Positions 1 through 10,580 of a DNA stretch of 64,000 nucleotides are shown piece after piece. The stretch spans positions 31,552,536-31,616,535 of the forward strand of contig NC_135175.1 of assembly GCF_041146795.1 (NCBI RefSeq), written 5' to 3'. Every line of letters begins with the position of its first letter. The first letter of the stretch is position 1. A program made the translations under genes and the position numbers. Under the pieces are notes generated by a model. That model worked only from the letters and a program-made list of their open reading frames with translations, was not told the origin of the DNA and ran no database searches. This DNA comes from Maylandia zebra (Eukaryota; Chordata; Actinopteri; Cichliformes; Cichlidae).

Positions 1-480
1 ACAACATAGAAGAGCCACCTCCACAGGACAAGACTCAGCAGTCCATCTGCATCTTAAGGATAAAGGTCACTCTTTCGAGGATGCCAATGTTCACATTTTG
101 GACAGAGAGGACAGATGCTTTGAAAGAGGAGTGAAAGAAGCCATCTATGTCCACTGTGAGCGACCATCTTTGAACAGAACGGGTGGTTTACAACACCAAC
201 TGTCTGCCATCTATAATCCAGTTTTGAGATCCCTTCCCAGACGCCTTAATGCCCACTCACATCCTGGGCCATCTGACCTCAGGAAATCACATGATAGGGA
301 GGGGCCAGGTTTCAAAATGAGCTCACACAAAACCCTGGCTGATTGTGACCCACAACCGTTTTCACACCTTGGCTCATGTGATTAGGTAGAGGATCATCAG
401 GGGGTCCTTTTGTCCCTCTTTGGGGGGAAACTCCCACTGGGACTAAATCTGGGACTCTGGACGCTTTTCTTTCCAAGCTC
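1..480 (+). mobile_element. Penelope-like element, 3' fragment
   Basis: The window opens inside a Penelope-like retroelement. The coding 3' end (2-385) is followed by element-specific 3' sequence running to about 480, where the ...ggacgcttttctttcc end matches the terminal part of the second copy near 26,850. The same element occurs at 26,051-26,857, and the two fragments are clearly homologous. The 5' part, including the reverse transcriptase, lies outside the window or is lost. Assignment rests on the GIY-YIG-type C-terminal domain typical of Penelope-like elements. Confidence 0.75.
2..385 (+). pseudogene. Penelope-like GIY-YIG endonuclease domain, C-terminal part
   Basis: An open frame from base 2 to a TAG/TGA-type stop at 385 encodes 128 residues beginning QHRRATSTGQDSAVHLH and containing ILDREDRCFERGVKEAIY and ERPSLNR. 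In Penelope-like elements this region follows the GIY-YIG core, and the conserved glutamate and asparagine of ERPSLN fit that nuclease family. The GETKQPLHKR motif seen in the 26.6-kb copy would lie just upstream of the window edge. The protein would nick target DNA during retrotransposition. Only this tail is present here, so it is a fragment. Confidence 0.72.
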
Positions 481-1300
481 CTTAGAGTATTTGGTATGAA
501 AGAAAACAAAACAAATTGAGTCTCATTCTTTGTGAACTAAAACTAGAGATTTAAAGGCATTTTAGTAAACAATAAATACTAAGACAAAATGTGTCACTGT
601 GTTATATTCATTAGCTTAATGCAGGCTGCCACTGTGAATAACAATGTGTTGTTTTGCCTGATTTCATAACGGTTACACTGACTCACTGCTCTAGGAGTAT
701 TTACTGCAAGTCCAGAAATCATAGCTGCCTCATCTTCCTACACCTTTGTGGGGCGCTCTAGCTACGTCCCAGTGTGTGTTGGTTTGTGTGTGTCTGTGCG
801 TCACTAGTGGCCAGGCGTGTGTGAGAGTGAATAGCCTGTGTGTGTGCATGGCTGGGCCTGGGCCCTGTGGGACATGGTCATGGAGCAGGTGTTCTTGGGT
901 GCCGTGGGCAGGCCTGTACAAAAGGGTTTTCAGCCACTAGTGGAGTCAGCTGCCCCTGACCTCTGGTTCTCCAGGATTCTCACCCTTCAGCTGTGGGATC
1001 CCAATCTGGAGCGTCCTCCTTCTCCTGCTGGGATGGACGCACGGATGTCACTGAGATTTGTGGCCTCAGGTCTTTGTTACTCGTAGAGGTGCTGGACAGG
1101 CCGGTTCTTCTGCATCCATCTCTGGATGCCTCTGGCTCCTGGGGGCTCTCTCTCTCTCTCTCTCTCTCTAACACACACTGCAATATGACTGCTGATTTAT
1201 GTATCTGTGGATTTTTCTTACATGTGCAGTGGCTGTCGATACATTGTGTATTTATATTTGTAAAATGTAGTTGTAAAAATGTAATCAGGAGACGTAGTGA
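481..1300. other. No gene recognised; TC microsatellite
   Basis: I see no gene here. Short open frames overlap on both strands without recognisable domains or splice structure. A short (TC)n run lies at about 1,147-1,170, and there is a G/T-rich stretch at 770-850. Confidence 0.5.
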
Positions 1301-1648
1301 GACATGGACTGTGACAACACGAGTTTGACGCAGGGGTCGAGGGGACACGAGAGAGAGAGGGAGAGACAAGATTAGCTGGGGAAATATACATGGATACACA
1401 TGACAGACATGGAATGAAACAGGGAGGATAATGTAAGGACGAAACAGGCAGACGAGACACAAAGACATAACAGGGACGCACAAAGGCGAGGGAGACTTAA
1501 ACCCAGAGGACACAACAAACACACGCTGAAGACACGATGCTACAAACATAGTGGGGAGACACAGACATGAGAGTAACCTAAACAGATAAAACTAAACAGG
1601 GAAACAGAGAACACAACCATAGAACTAACTGAAGGTTAAAGTCTCTAC

Positions 1649-3535
1649 TAGGGATGTAAGAAAATATCGATACAACGAAATATCGCGATATTTCGCTCAA
1701 TGATACTGAATCAATATTTAAAATCACTGTTATCGATTTTTTTTTTAATTGAAAAATGACATGCATTTACTGTTTATTTCTTTTGTATGTTGGAATTCAA
1801 ACTCCGGCCACTGGTTTGCAGTTTTCACCGCCTTTACTATGACGTAAAAACGAGGTCTCGCGATAACTGTAGAAGCGTCTAGTTTCCCAAAAGAACGAAG
1901 TAGAACAGTCAGTGGACATGTGTGATGCTAGCTAACTGATGACTGAAGAGGAGAGGATACAGCCGTCCCCCGCAGCTTTCAAAGCTGATGTGTGGACTTA
2001 TTTTGGATTTAGGACAAAAGAAGGCAGTAAAGACTATGACAAGAGCTATGCAGTCTGTAAAATCTGCACCGCCAGAGTCAAATATTCCGGTAACACAACA
2101 AATTTACGAACACACGTGTCTAGACACCATAGCGACGTAGCGTCAAATGCTAATTTTAAAACGAAACGAGGTGATCCCTCTCAACGGACAATTGAAGAAG
2201 TTAACTTTTCGAAACTACCAGCAACTTCAACTCGTGCAACAAAAATAACGCAGTCAGTACTTGTTTTTATTTGCAAAGACATGCGCCCTCTGAGTGTTGT
2301 GGAGAATAAAGGATTTCGTAATATGATTAAAACGCTGGAGCCCCGTTACACCGTTCCTTCTCGACAACACATCACGGACATCGCTCTGCCAAAGTTGTAC
2401 CAAGAAGTCAAAGCGACAGTGCTGGACTCTCTCAACTCGGCTGAGACAGTTGCTCTGACATGCGACGCTTGGACTTCGAGAGCCACTGAATCGTACGTAA
2501 CTGTTACAGCACATCACATAACGGACCAGTGGAACCTTCAGTCTCATGTACTACAAACCCGAGCCATGCATGACAGTCACACAGGTGAGCACATTGCAGC
2601 GTTACTAACTGACGCTGTGGCTGAATGGGGATTGAACGCAAAGGACCTTGTTGTTGTTACCGATAATGCACCAAACATGGCTCTCGCGGCTAGACTTGCC
2701 TCAGCTATCCAAAGTAGCAAGGAGTTTCCTATGCATTCCTGGAACAAGTGTCTCTGCAGAGAGAGTTTTCTCCTCTGCAGGAGACATAGTAAATGCACAG
2801 AGAAGTGTCCTGAGAGCTGACCATGTCGATCAGCTTGTATTCCTGCACAAAAATCTGGAAATTGAAAAATAAACACTGAGAAAACACTAGACATGTAAAA
2901 TCTCTGATATGAGAATGTTTGACATTTTGGTTGAGTCTCATAAGCACTTTTATTTAGATGAGTAAATTCCTTTTTTCAGGTTGTACTAAAAGTGTTCCAT
3001 TGATGGACACTGCAGAGCTGTACTTTATTTTATTAACACTTAATTGTAATAGCACTTTCCATTTTTTGTTAATGTTTACTTGGATGGATTCTTCAAGCAA
3101 TTTCATTTTTGATTTATATTTGTTTATGTTAAGGTCACATAAAAAGTGCTTTGTTTTGATGCTCCATAGAGCAGTTTTTGGATAAGTATTTTACAATCAT
3201 AGTACTTAGAAAGACTTCAGTGTTACATGTTTACTTTTTTCATGTTAAAAAATACTTGATATTTCAGTAAAGTAGTTTTTGTTTGTTTATTTGACATGAC
3301 TTCTAATAAGGCAGATGTTAATTTCTCCATTCATTTTGAACTTAGAGTGTTTTTGTTTCAGATGTTTCATGTGAAGGATTAAACAGTTTGGACTGTTTAC
3401 TTGAGTTTTCCTAATTAAATTTAGTCCTACTAAACACAAATATCGTCTGGCTTTTAGTATTGCAATATATCGTATCGTCTACCCTGTATTATGATACATA
3501 TTGTATCGCCAGATTCTTGCCAATACACACCCCTA
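1649..3535 (+). mobile_element. hAT transposon, internally deleted, with 8-bp TSD
   Basis: The element is bounded by perfect 8-bp duplications GTCTCTAC at 1,641-1,648 and 3,536-3,543. Its ends are imperfect terminal inverted repeats: left TAGGGATGTAAGAAAATATCG and right, reverse-complemented, TAGGGGTGTGTATTGGCAAG. AT-rich subterminal repeats with ATATCG/CGATAT motifs follow. The element encodes the N-terminal and extreme C-terminal parts of a hAT transposase but lacks most of the catalytic core, so it is non-autonomous. Eight-base TSDs and a BED-type protein are diagnostic of the hAT superfamily. Confidence 0.92.
1939..2872 (+). pseudogene. hAT (ZBED-type) transposase, core deleted
   Basis: Residues 1-260 of a 293-codon frame (1,939-2,820) show a BED zinc finger (VWTYFGF, then AVCKICTARVKYSG, then LRTHVSRHH) and then the start of the hAT RNase H-like core: LTCDAWTS, with a catalytic-type Asp, and VVVTDNAPNM. 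At about 2,725 the sequence jumps to the C-terminal dimerisation region, read in another frame at 2,648-2,872 (FLCIPGTSVSAERVFSSAG, then LVFLHKNLE). The deletion removes most of the insertion domain and the final catalytic Glu region, and it shifts the frame. The product cannot be an active transposase. Confidence 0.88.
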
Positions 3536-3602
3536 GTCTCTACTATACAAACCAGAACATAATACAAACGGGCATAAAACTCAAAATACCGGCCCGTGAC
3601 AA

Positions 3603-4894
3603 AAACGAGTTTTCTTCATTTCTTTCATTTGTAACTGATGGTGAGTAGTATTTCTAGTACATTAAAGCACATCCACAGTGTTTCGTACGTCTCTTTATTT
3701 TTTTTTATTTTTTATTCTAATTTGAATTGATATTACAGCACTAGTGTTTATAAAAAACAATGGAAAAACATGAGATGAAACGCAAATTCACATTTGAAGT
3801 GTGTATCTGGATTAACTTTTTTATTGCTGTATAATAATCGACACCGACGTTTGCGAATGGTGGTAGATTTTCCCTTTCTGGGTCCTTGTCCATTAGGTTC
3901 CTCTTGTGTCTCAATCCTCTGTGTCCCTCTTTGTGTGACCGTTTTTATACGTTTGTGAGTTTGTGTGTGATTGTTGTTGTTTGCTTGACAAAGGCAAAGT
4001 GTGCTTTGCAATATTACACACAGTAAAGCAGCCCAGAGTTCAAAGTTCAAAGTTTGTATTTCTTCATAAAAGTTCAAAATAAAATATTTACTACACATTT
4101 CAGCCGGTGTCAGTCTCTGTTTCACTCTCTAACTGTGGCTTAAGTACATAAAACATTCAAGAATCTGATAGATTAATAATATCAGACAGAATGTGTTCCC
4201 AGCACTCGATATCTACCATTTGTGGTCTACTTCTCCTAGTTTTACATATCAACTGACATTATTGTCTACATCACCAGCACTATAGAAGTGAGTGGGCTAT
4301 TATACCATAGTGCATGTTAAGGTAAATACTGCACAAAAAGTAAGTAGCATCTTGTATGAGATGATTAGGGTAAGCAGTAATGTGTATGTGAGCCTAAAGA
4401 AAAGGAATTTAAATACACCAGTACCAGCTTCAGATCATATTGTATATTATATGTTTATACTTCTTATAATATGTCATCTGTCATGTTTATATGCAGTGAC
4501 AATTGTACATGTGGAGTTGTGCTCATATTTGGTTTTTACATTAAGTGTATCATTTGTAAAATGTTGATATTTCTTTCTTTTATTATTGTCTTGTTTGTTT
4601 GCACGTGCTTGTAAATACAGCAAATATTTACAACCTTTGTTTTTTGAAGAATGTTTATGTTTGTGGCGATGAAGCTATCTGGCAACATGACACAGCCCTT
4701 TGAACCTCATCTTCATGCCCATCATGTGGCTATGGTACAGGATTTAGGTTTAATGTGATGCATATGCAGGTTACAGCCGGGGAATGGCAGTAAGTTGTGG
4801 AGTGATTTGGCATGTTTGACTACTGTTACTCCAAATTCTCTCACATATAACAGGAAAAACCCCTCTTACCCAGTGTCATGGAGTTTCACAGGTA
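3603..4894. other. No feature recognised
   Basis: AT-rich sequence without recognisable coding or transposon ends. A 125-codon minus-strand frame at 3,748-4,125 has no domain I recognise and is rich in simple residues. I regard it as non-coding. Confidence 0.4.
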
Positions 4895-5256
4895 CACAGA
4901 GGCAGTGTTGGGAAGGTTATTTTTAAAATGTATTCCGTTACAGATTACAGAATACATGCCCCAAAATGTATTCTGTAACGTATTCCGTTACATTACTCAA
5001 TGACAGTAACGTATTCTGAATACTTTGGATTACTTAATATATTATCGTGCTTTTTACAACAACGTAAATGTACTATTGCTGTGTGATTTATTACTGAAGG
5101 TCCGCGACTCCGAACTGTAGTAAAGGGACCTCTGACTAATACGGCGGGGTCCCTGTCGGCTCGTAGCCGAAAAATAGCTTTACTTTGTTGTGTGGGTCAA
5201 CTTTTCTTGTAAGAGACAGAGAGAGGCGTTGAAAGACTGCTCCAACGGAACTTGTT

Positions 5257-5400
5257 TTCTTTTTTTTTTTTTTTTTTTTTTTTTCTTTTCTTTTTTTTTC
5301 TTTTTTTTTCTCTTTTTTTTTCTTTTTCTTTCTTCTTTTCTTTTCTTTTTTTTTCTTTCTCTTCTTCTTTTTTTTTTTCTCTTTTTTTTTTCTTCTTTTG
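5257..5400. repeat. Pyrimidine (T-rich) low-complexity tract
   Basis: About 140 bp of nearly pure T with scattered C and a few clustered TTC units. It directly follows the left copy of the CGGAACTTGTT duplication, so it is best read as the degenerate poly-A tail of a minus-strand retroposon. Confidence 0.85.
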
Positions 5401-5559
5401 AGCGTTTTCAGAACAAACCCTGACCTGTAAAGTGCTATTTGCATTTTTCAGTCAATGGATTTTGTTTGCCCGTAACCTGAATGCAACCTTTTTATATTTC
5501 TCCTCATAATGTTCTTTAACAATCAGAGAGAAGTGTATTAAACAAAAAGAACCTGGCTG

Positions 5560-5804
5560 TGAGGTTGAGTTTAAGTCTTTGTTATGACATTTTTGCTAAT
5601 GGTAGGGTGCCATAAAAGAGGCTGTCTGCTTTCCAATGTTTTTTTGGCTGACACCAAGTGGAACGGCTTAGTACAAACCAGAACTGATGGCAGCCAAGAG
5701 CTGGAACCTAAATCACAGTCATTTCAGTTTTGTGGAAAATGTGAAAAAACATTGTCAAGGATTTTCTTGAAACCTGTGTGCATCTCTATTAAAAGTTGAA
5801 AACT

Positions 5805-5840
<36 letters not shown>
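5560..5840 (+). other. Possible processed 3'-UTR retrocopy with poly-A
   Basis: The sequence ends with ATTAAA, about 20 nt of spacer, and then a run of about 30 A (5,811-5,840). That arrangement matches a polyadenylated transcript end on the plus strand. No ORF of note precedes it and no TSD was identified, so the parent gene is unknown. Confidence 0.35.
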
Positions 5841-5842
<2 letters not shown>

Positions 5843-6229
5843 CTGAAACGGCAGAAAAAGCAGATATACAACATCAGATCAGACACATGTTATTATGATT
5901 CTGTCAGTTTAACACCTTTTCACTCCATACCAGCATAAGTGGTAAGTTTCATGGTTGATCAGTCATTCAGAGAAAACCTGACTGGAGCTGAAACATAGCC
6001 AAGAGACGGCCCGCACTGTGGGCAAAGCATAAATTTTTGTCAAAATACCAAAATCCATCAGCCAAAGTTCTGCTGTTAGTTGAAGAACTGGCAAGAAGCC
6101 TTCAAGATCTAAGCTTAAAGTGAGAGCCTTAAAGTTCAGCTTGACCATTTATCTTTCTGCTTGTAGAGAAAATATAAAAAATTAGAGCATGATGATGGGA
6201 TACTTGGAATAGGGATCCTTGGTTTACAG

Positions 6230-6432
6230 CAGGGGTGTCAGACTCCAGGCCTCGAGGGCCGGTGTCCTGCAGGTTCTAGATCTCACCCTGGGTCAACACA
6301 CCTGAATCAAATGCAGAACTTCAAGACATGTTGAGGAGGTCATTTCGCCATTTAAATCAGCTGTGTTGGATCAAGGACACGTCCAAAACCTGCAGGACTC
6401 CAGCCCTCGAGGCCTGGAGTTCGACATATGTG
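6230..6432. mobile_element. hAT MITE, 203 bp, 8-bp TSD
   Basis: Flanked by GTTTACAG at 6,222-6,229 and 6,433-6,440. The terminal inverted repeats are CAGGGGTGTCAGACTCC and CACATATGTCGAACTCC, followed by a strongly paired AGGCCTCGAGGGC stretch at both ends. It has no coding capacity. The end sequence is a common fish hAT type. Confidence 0.9.
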
Positions 6433-6453
6433 GTTTACAGGATTCACAAAAGA

Positions 6454-6484
<31 letters not shown>

Positions 6485-6548
6485 AAATGACATCAGAAAC
6501 AGCAGTATGCGACATTACGTGATGGCAGAGCTTCAGTTCATCCTTTGT

Positions 6549-6550
<2 letters not shown>

Positions 6551-6585
<35 letters not shown>

Positions 6586-7528
6586 AATAGGACAGGGGGA
6601 ATGAATGAGAGAAAGAGGGGGAGAGAAAGAAAGAAAACCAAAGGGGAGAAGAGACGGTGAGAAGGGGGGGAAGAGAGAGAAAAAAAAAAAGAACTCCTGG
6701 GTCACCTGTATGGAGAAAAAACAAACAAACAAACAAAAAAAACAAACAGAGGAGACAGCAAACAACAAAGAGCAACATAATAATAGAGAAAACAAAGCAC
6801 CATCACAATAAACTAGCTAGTCATAGATATCAATATTTACTAAATAATAAACGATATTGTGCAGCACGCAAGATAGACAGCGCACAGTGTGCTTTTGAGG
6901 CAGCAGCCAAGAAAGCTTTAGTCCGCGTCTGTGAATACCCATGTGTGCATACCTGTGTGGATCAGCATGCTTGCATTCCAAAGGTTTCTCCATGTAATGA
7001 TCTGCTAGGGAGTGTGGGGGGGCCACAGCCCCGTCCTCCAGGGTGTGAAGCAGGTATGGAGGAGATCAAAACTCCAGACATCCAGAGGCCCCCAGAACAC
7101 AAGAGACCATGGAAGACCAACAGAGGGGCAGCCGCGCCACTGTTCCAGTAAGAGCTGAGGAGAGTCCCAGATGAGGGCTCGCCCAGCAGCCGCGGAGCAG
7201 AAGTCAGGGGGAGTTGCAGTGACGCGCCCGTGAGCTCCGCCGGCCCCCAGCTGTGCCTGAGTGACCGAGCCCCAGGCCGAGAGGCCGGGGGCACCCCACC
7301 TCCAAAGGGGCCCGAGCGAGCCCCAGGCCCCAGGCCCCGACAAGCGGCCGCCAAGGAGTGAGCCGGTGTGTACCCGGACGCCCACCCCCAGACACAAAGA
7401 ACCACCAACACACCGACACCTGAGGGAGTCCGCCACCGGCAGGGGAAGTGGTGGTGGGTGGAGATAGGCCTCCAAACCTTGGAGGGCCTGAGGTGTCCCC
7501 AGAGAGGTGGCGTCTGATACCCAACCTC
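6551..7528 (-). mobile_element. GC-rich L1 (Tx1-like) 3' fragment
   Basis: Reverse-complement homologue of 18,430-19,330 and 55,020-55,950. It includes the A/G-rich block (gagagaaagaaagaaaacc), the tgggtcacctgtatggag segment and the GC-rich block that is C/G-balanced and full of overlapping spurious frames. It is 5'-truncated at 7,528, exactly where the TSD begins. Large open frames here are not supported as proteins, because they are not conserved in frame between copies. Confidence 0.75.
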
Positions 7529-8156
7529 CGGAACTTGTTGTTTTCGGAGGAAAACACGAACACGGTGTACAGTTGAGTCTTAATAGCTTACTTACAAGTG
7601 GGCTCGTCAGGCACTCTTCTTGGCTGCAGTGGTTATTATTATATTTACATGCTTCCAGCTCCCGTTTTTCCTCGACGACAACTCGTACCTTTCCACTCCC
7701 CTTTTTCTCCCTCCTCGCGCTCACAGACCCATAACGTGTATGGCAGTCCATTCTCCCTGCAACACGGACTACACTGCCCATGATGCTACATTCTTTAGAG
7801 CTATGCTTGTAGCATTCTGCCTGTTAGCTTAGCACAACAACAACAAGGAAAAGGCGCTCTCTCACCCAGGAAACACACAGTCGCAGAGAGCGAGAGAGCG
7901 TCGCCCTGTAACCATGGCAACCGTAACCCTGCCGCCTGGAACAACAGAACGTAGCTGTCAAACAAAACCCAAACAGTCCTGACCTGCGACAAAATGAAAC
8001 AGGAAAGTACCGCAGTGTAATCTATTTATTTCAACAAAGTAACTGTATTCTGAATACCACCTTTTTAAACAGTAACTGTAACGGAATACAGTTACTCATA
8101 TTTTGTATTTTAAATACGTAACGGCGGTACATGTATTCCGTTACTCCCCAACACTG

Positions 8157-8400
8157 CACAGAGGCACTAAGTTATATCAAAGAAGCCAATTTGTTTGCAG
8201 CAATGCTGCGAAGAACATCTTAAAAATACAAAATTCTTCATTGATTTGAGCTGTGGGGTTTGCTACACTTGGCAGAAAATTAAAGAGTAAACAGTGAAAG
8301 CCACAAACCCAAGTCACGAGATCCTTGAATTCCATTTTTAATCTAAACAGAAACTTCCAAGGGTCTGTGGACAATGGATGACCACCCAGTCCAGCAGGTG
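8157..8400. other. Sequence 5' of zinc-finger gene A
   Basis: Non-coding sequence between the hAT element and the putative first exon of zinc-finger gene A. No promoter element can be asserted. Confidence 0.4.
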
Positions 8401-8546
8401 GTGATAATGTACCTTAAAGCGTTAACCGCCAAAGAATCCAAAAAGAAGAAGAAGACGAGGAACACGACGACGACGACGAAGAAGAAGCCACAGAGTTCCC
8501 GTTTCATTGCTGTTTGTTTCTCAGTTTTTCCCTCTCCCATCTAAAA
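8401..8546 (+). other. Putative non-coding exon 1, zinc-finger gene A
   Basis: A donor reading CTAAAA|gtaagtg at 8,546/8,547 starts a block of about 290 bp (8,541-8,830) that is duplicated at 33,521-33,815 upstream of gene B, where the donor reads CTAAAG|gtaagtg. The conserved donor and its spacing before the ATG exon suggest a 5'-untranslated exon, with an unknown transcription start. Upstream sequence contains GAA/GAC trinucleotide runs at 8,440-8,490. Sequence 5' of the donor is not shared with copy B. A transcript would settle this. Confidence 0.45.
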
Positions 8547-9324
8547 GTAAGTGCCAAGGTAAGTTTGATCTGAGTTCAGTCAGTCTTGAGCTTTATGAAG
8601 TTTTCTGCTCCTCTCTGTGAGAGCGGGCGGGAGAAGACCGTTAAAGGCGAGGCTGTAGAGTGTAGCAAAACAGCTGGGTATGTGTATAAGTGTGCAAAAC
8701 AATAGATTAGAAGTGAGCCACGAGTATAGTATGGTCACGCTTTGTGAATTGTTTTTGTCACTACTGATCACGCGCTCAACACACACTCTACACGTGCTTG
8801 CATCGCACACGCGCACTCTCAAGTATCAGTATTGTACAATTCAGCTGGACTGGCCATCGGACATACCGAGCATTTCTTTGTTTATCGCCCACTTTGCCCC
8901 AGAAAGAGGAAAACAGCGTATGTTGGCGGAAAAGTGCTATAATGAAATCCATTTATTTATATTAAAACACAGCTGCCTTAATCTTATTGGCGCAAAGTTG
9001 TGTCTGCCCACTGGGCACAGGGTTCGCTGGAAAAGCTTGAAAAGGGACCTTGAAAGTGCTTAGAAAGTGCTTGAATTTGACCCTGAAAAAGGCGTACGAA
9101 CCCTGTGGGCATTTGATTCTAATAACAGGCCTCAGTCTCTCCTGGTACTGCTGTGCCATACTGCTAAATTTGGTATTGGTGCTTAAACCTTTTGTGTTTG
9201 TTTCAAACAAGTTGCCCTCTTGGGGAAGCTAAAGTTTGTTCTTTGTGCTGTCAGATGACCATATGAGACACTTTGACTCTTCAGTGCAGTGTGGAGCCTA
9301 ACAAAGATCTGTTTTGTGTCCCAG

Positions 9325-9430
9325 CTGATCAGCAGGAGGAGAAGAGTCTGACGGAGCAGCAGAGGAACATTTTCAGCCATCTGGACTCAGCTGAGTCACT
9401 ACAGAGGAAACAATGAGCTCAACACAGAAG
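9325..9430 (+). CDS. Zinc-finger gene A, exon 2 with start codon
   Basis: A 106-bp exon has acceptor gttttgtgtcccag at 9,324 and donor AAG|gtgaca at 9,430. Most is 5' UTR. The ATG at 9,413 opens MSSTQK, the usual first exon of this fish C2H2 zinc-finger family. The reading phase is 0, matching the phase-0 start of the finger exon at 20,525, where the protein continues DQHGARSQRSQEADKP. A near-identical exon lies at 41,046-41,151. The next coding exon is 11 kb away, across a transposon-filled intron. Confidence 0.72.
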
Positions 9431-10276
9431 GTGACAGATACTAGTGATAACTAAAACTCCATTAAAAGCTGAAGTACTGATATATATTTTACGCAAAACT
9501 TATTGATCCTTGTGCTATATTAAGGTAATGTAATGTTTTAATAATTTAATAATACAATGCCTACATTGTAGAGGGTGACTTTGCCTCTAAACAGGAACAT
9601 GAGCAGGGAGGAGGTTAAAGTGGGATTGAGCAGGTGGGAACCCTAAAATCAGCTGTAGTGGCTCAGCGTGGGGAAAAGAATCACAGCTCACAATAATTTC
9701 TGTTGAGAGCTCCAGTAGATTTTCTTAAAGTACAGGCTGTGATCAGCTGACCTGCTGCTCTCTGTGGATGTACACAACTGAATTCAACCAGATGTCAGCA
9801 GATGTTTCATGAGCTGTCCTGGCTGATTTCCATCCTCTACACTGACAGTACACTGTCTTTATATTAGACACTATACTGTTGGTATGAAGGTGGAACTCAG
9901 TGAATGAATGTCAGCATCATGAGCTTCAGTTTAAATGAATCTCTGCTACACTTGATGTAATCTAACTCTGACATGAGCACCACAGTCACTGTGCACCAGT
10001 CACACACTGTTCTTTACTTTAAATCCATCACAGTTCAGCAAACGAACCTGTTTATCCTGCACTAACCTGCAGAGGATCTACATGCAGTTTTTAAATAACA
10101 CAGTTAGTCTGCCTCAGATTGTTTTGCAGCATCTTTCAGTATATGAAAAAACATAATGTCACATGTACAGACATGTATATTAATCAAATCCCACTGAGCA
10201 GTCCTTCCCTTTAAATCTGACCTCTCCTCTCCTCTTCCTCTCCTGTCCTGTGTGTCGACCTTGTTCTCATTCGACA
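9431..10276. other. Intron sequence, no feature recognised
   Basis: Intron 2 of zinc-finger gene A. No ORF, TE end or structured repeat was recognised in this stretch. Confidence 0.45.
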
Positions 10277-10575
10277 GCGTAACATACCGGCGATTTGTCA
10301 CATCCTGAGGCGTTCCTCAGGCACGCGAAAGTTAACCTTCTGCGTTCCTATGATACGCACCGGGTTGTGGATGAAAAGCAATAGATTGGCGCTGCCGGCG
10401 GTAATACACGTTCCAGCTCTGACCATAACCTGATCCCTAACATAAGCACCACCTTAATCATGTTAGATAGTGTTTTCCATAACGATTACATTAAACGTAC
10501 ATGTGTAGATTCATTCCAAACGGTATAGGGACATGTTGGGTGGCGGAAAGCGTAACATACTGAAGATTTGTCATC
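10277..10575. repeat. Unclassified repeat bounded by direct repeats
   Basis: The motif GCGTAACATAC followed by GATTTGTCA occurs at 10,277-10,300 and again at 10,550-10,573, framing about 300 bp with a CpG-containing interior (ggcgctgccggcggtaa). The direct repeats suggest a repeat unit or a short terminal-repeat element. The family is not known to me. Confidence 0.45.
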
Positions 10576-10580
10576 TAGCA

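Larger units (their letters stand above)
1300..3602 (-). repeat. Unclassified interspersed repeat split by a hAT element
   Basis: Purine-rich sequence at 1,300-1,648 and 3,536-3,602 reads as one repeat interrupted by the hAT at 1,649-3,535. It has runs such as acagggaggataatg, and the far end reads aataccggcccgtgac. It resembles in style the repeat at 24,960-25,215 and 62,690-62,965, which has ggcccaggacccactactgtgac at the matching end. I cannot name the family. Confidence 0.4.
5257..7528 (-). mobile_element. L1 composite with two poly-A tails, 11-bp TSD
   Basis: The 11-bp sequence CGGAACTTGTT occurs at 5,246-5,256 and again at 7,529-7,539, flanking this block inside the hAT. Read on the minus strand, the block is a 5'-truncated GC-rich L1 body (7,528 down to about 6,583), an internal poly-A tract (poly-T at about 6,551-6,581), about 1.1 kb of unrelated sequence, and a long A-rich tract (5,257-5,400) abutting the TSD. 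This order is what an L1 3' transduction would leave. That reading is inference. Confidence 0.6.
4903..8156. mobile_element. Non-autonomous hAT element with nested insertions
   Basis: Perfect 8-bp TSDs CACAGAGG lie at 4,895-4,902 and 8,157-8,164. The ends are CAGTGTTGGGAAGGTTAT on the left and, reverse-complemented, CAGTGTTGGGGAGTAACGGA on the right. Subterminal regions on both sides repeat the attccgttac motif many times. No transposase was found; the native interior (about 4,903-5,245 and 7,540-8,156) is non-coding. Between lies a retroposon composite (5,257-7,528). Confidence 0.88.

Noticed and set aside
5136-5444. Lys-rich and Phe-rich frames across the poly-T tract
   Set aside because: Translation of a low-complexity pyrimidine tract, not a gene.
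6548-6811. Phe/Leu-rich and Lys/Glu-rich frames at 6,548-6,811 and 54,952-55,245
   Set aside because: Artefacts of the A/G-rich part of the L1 3' region.
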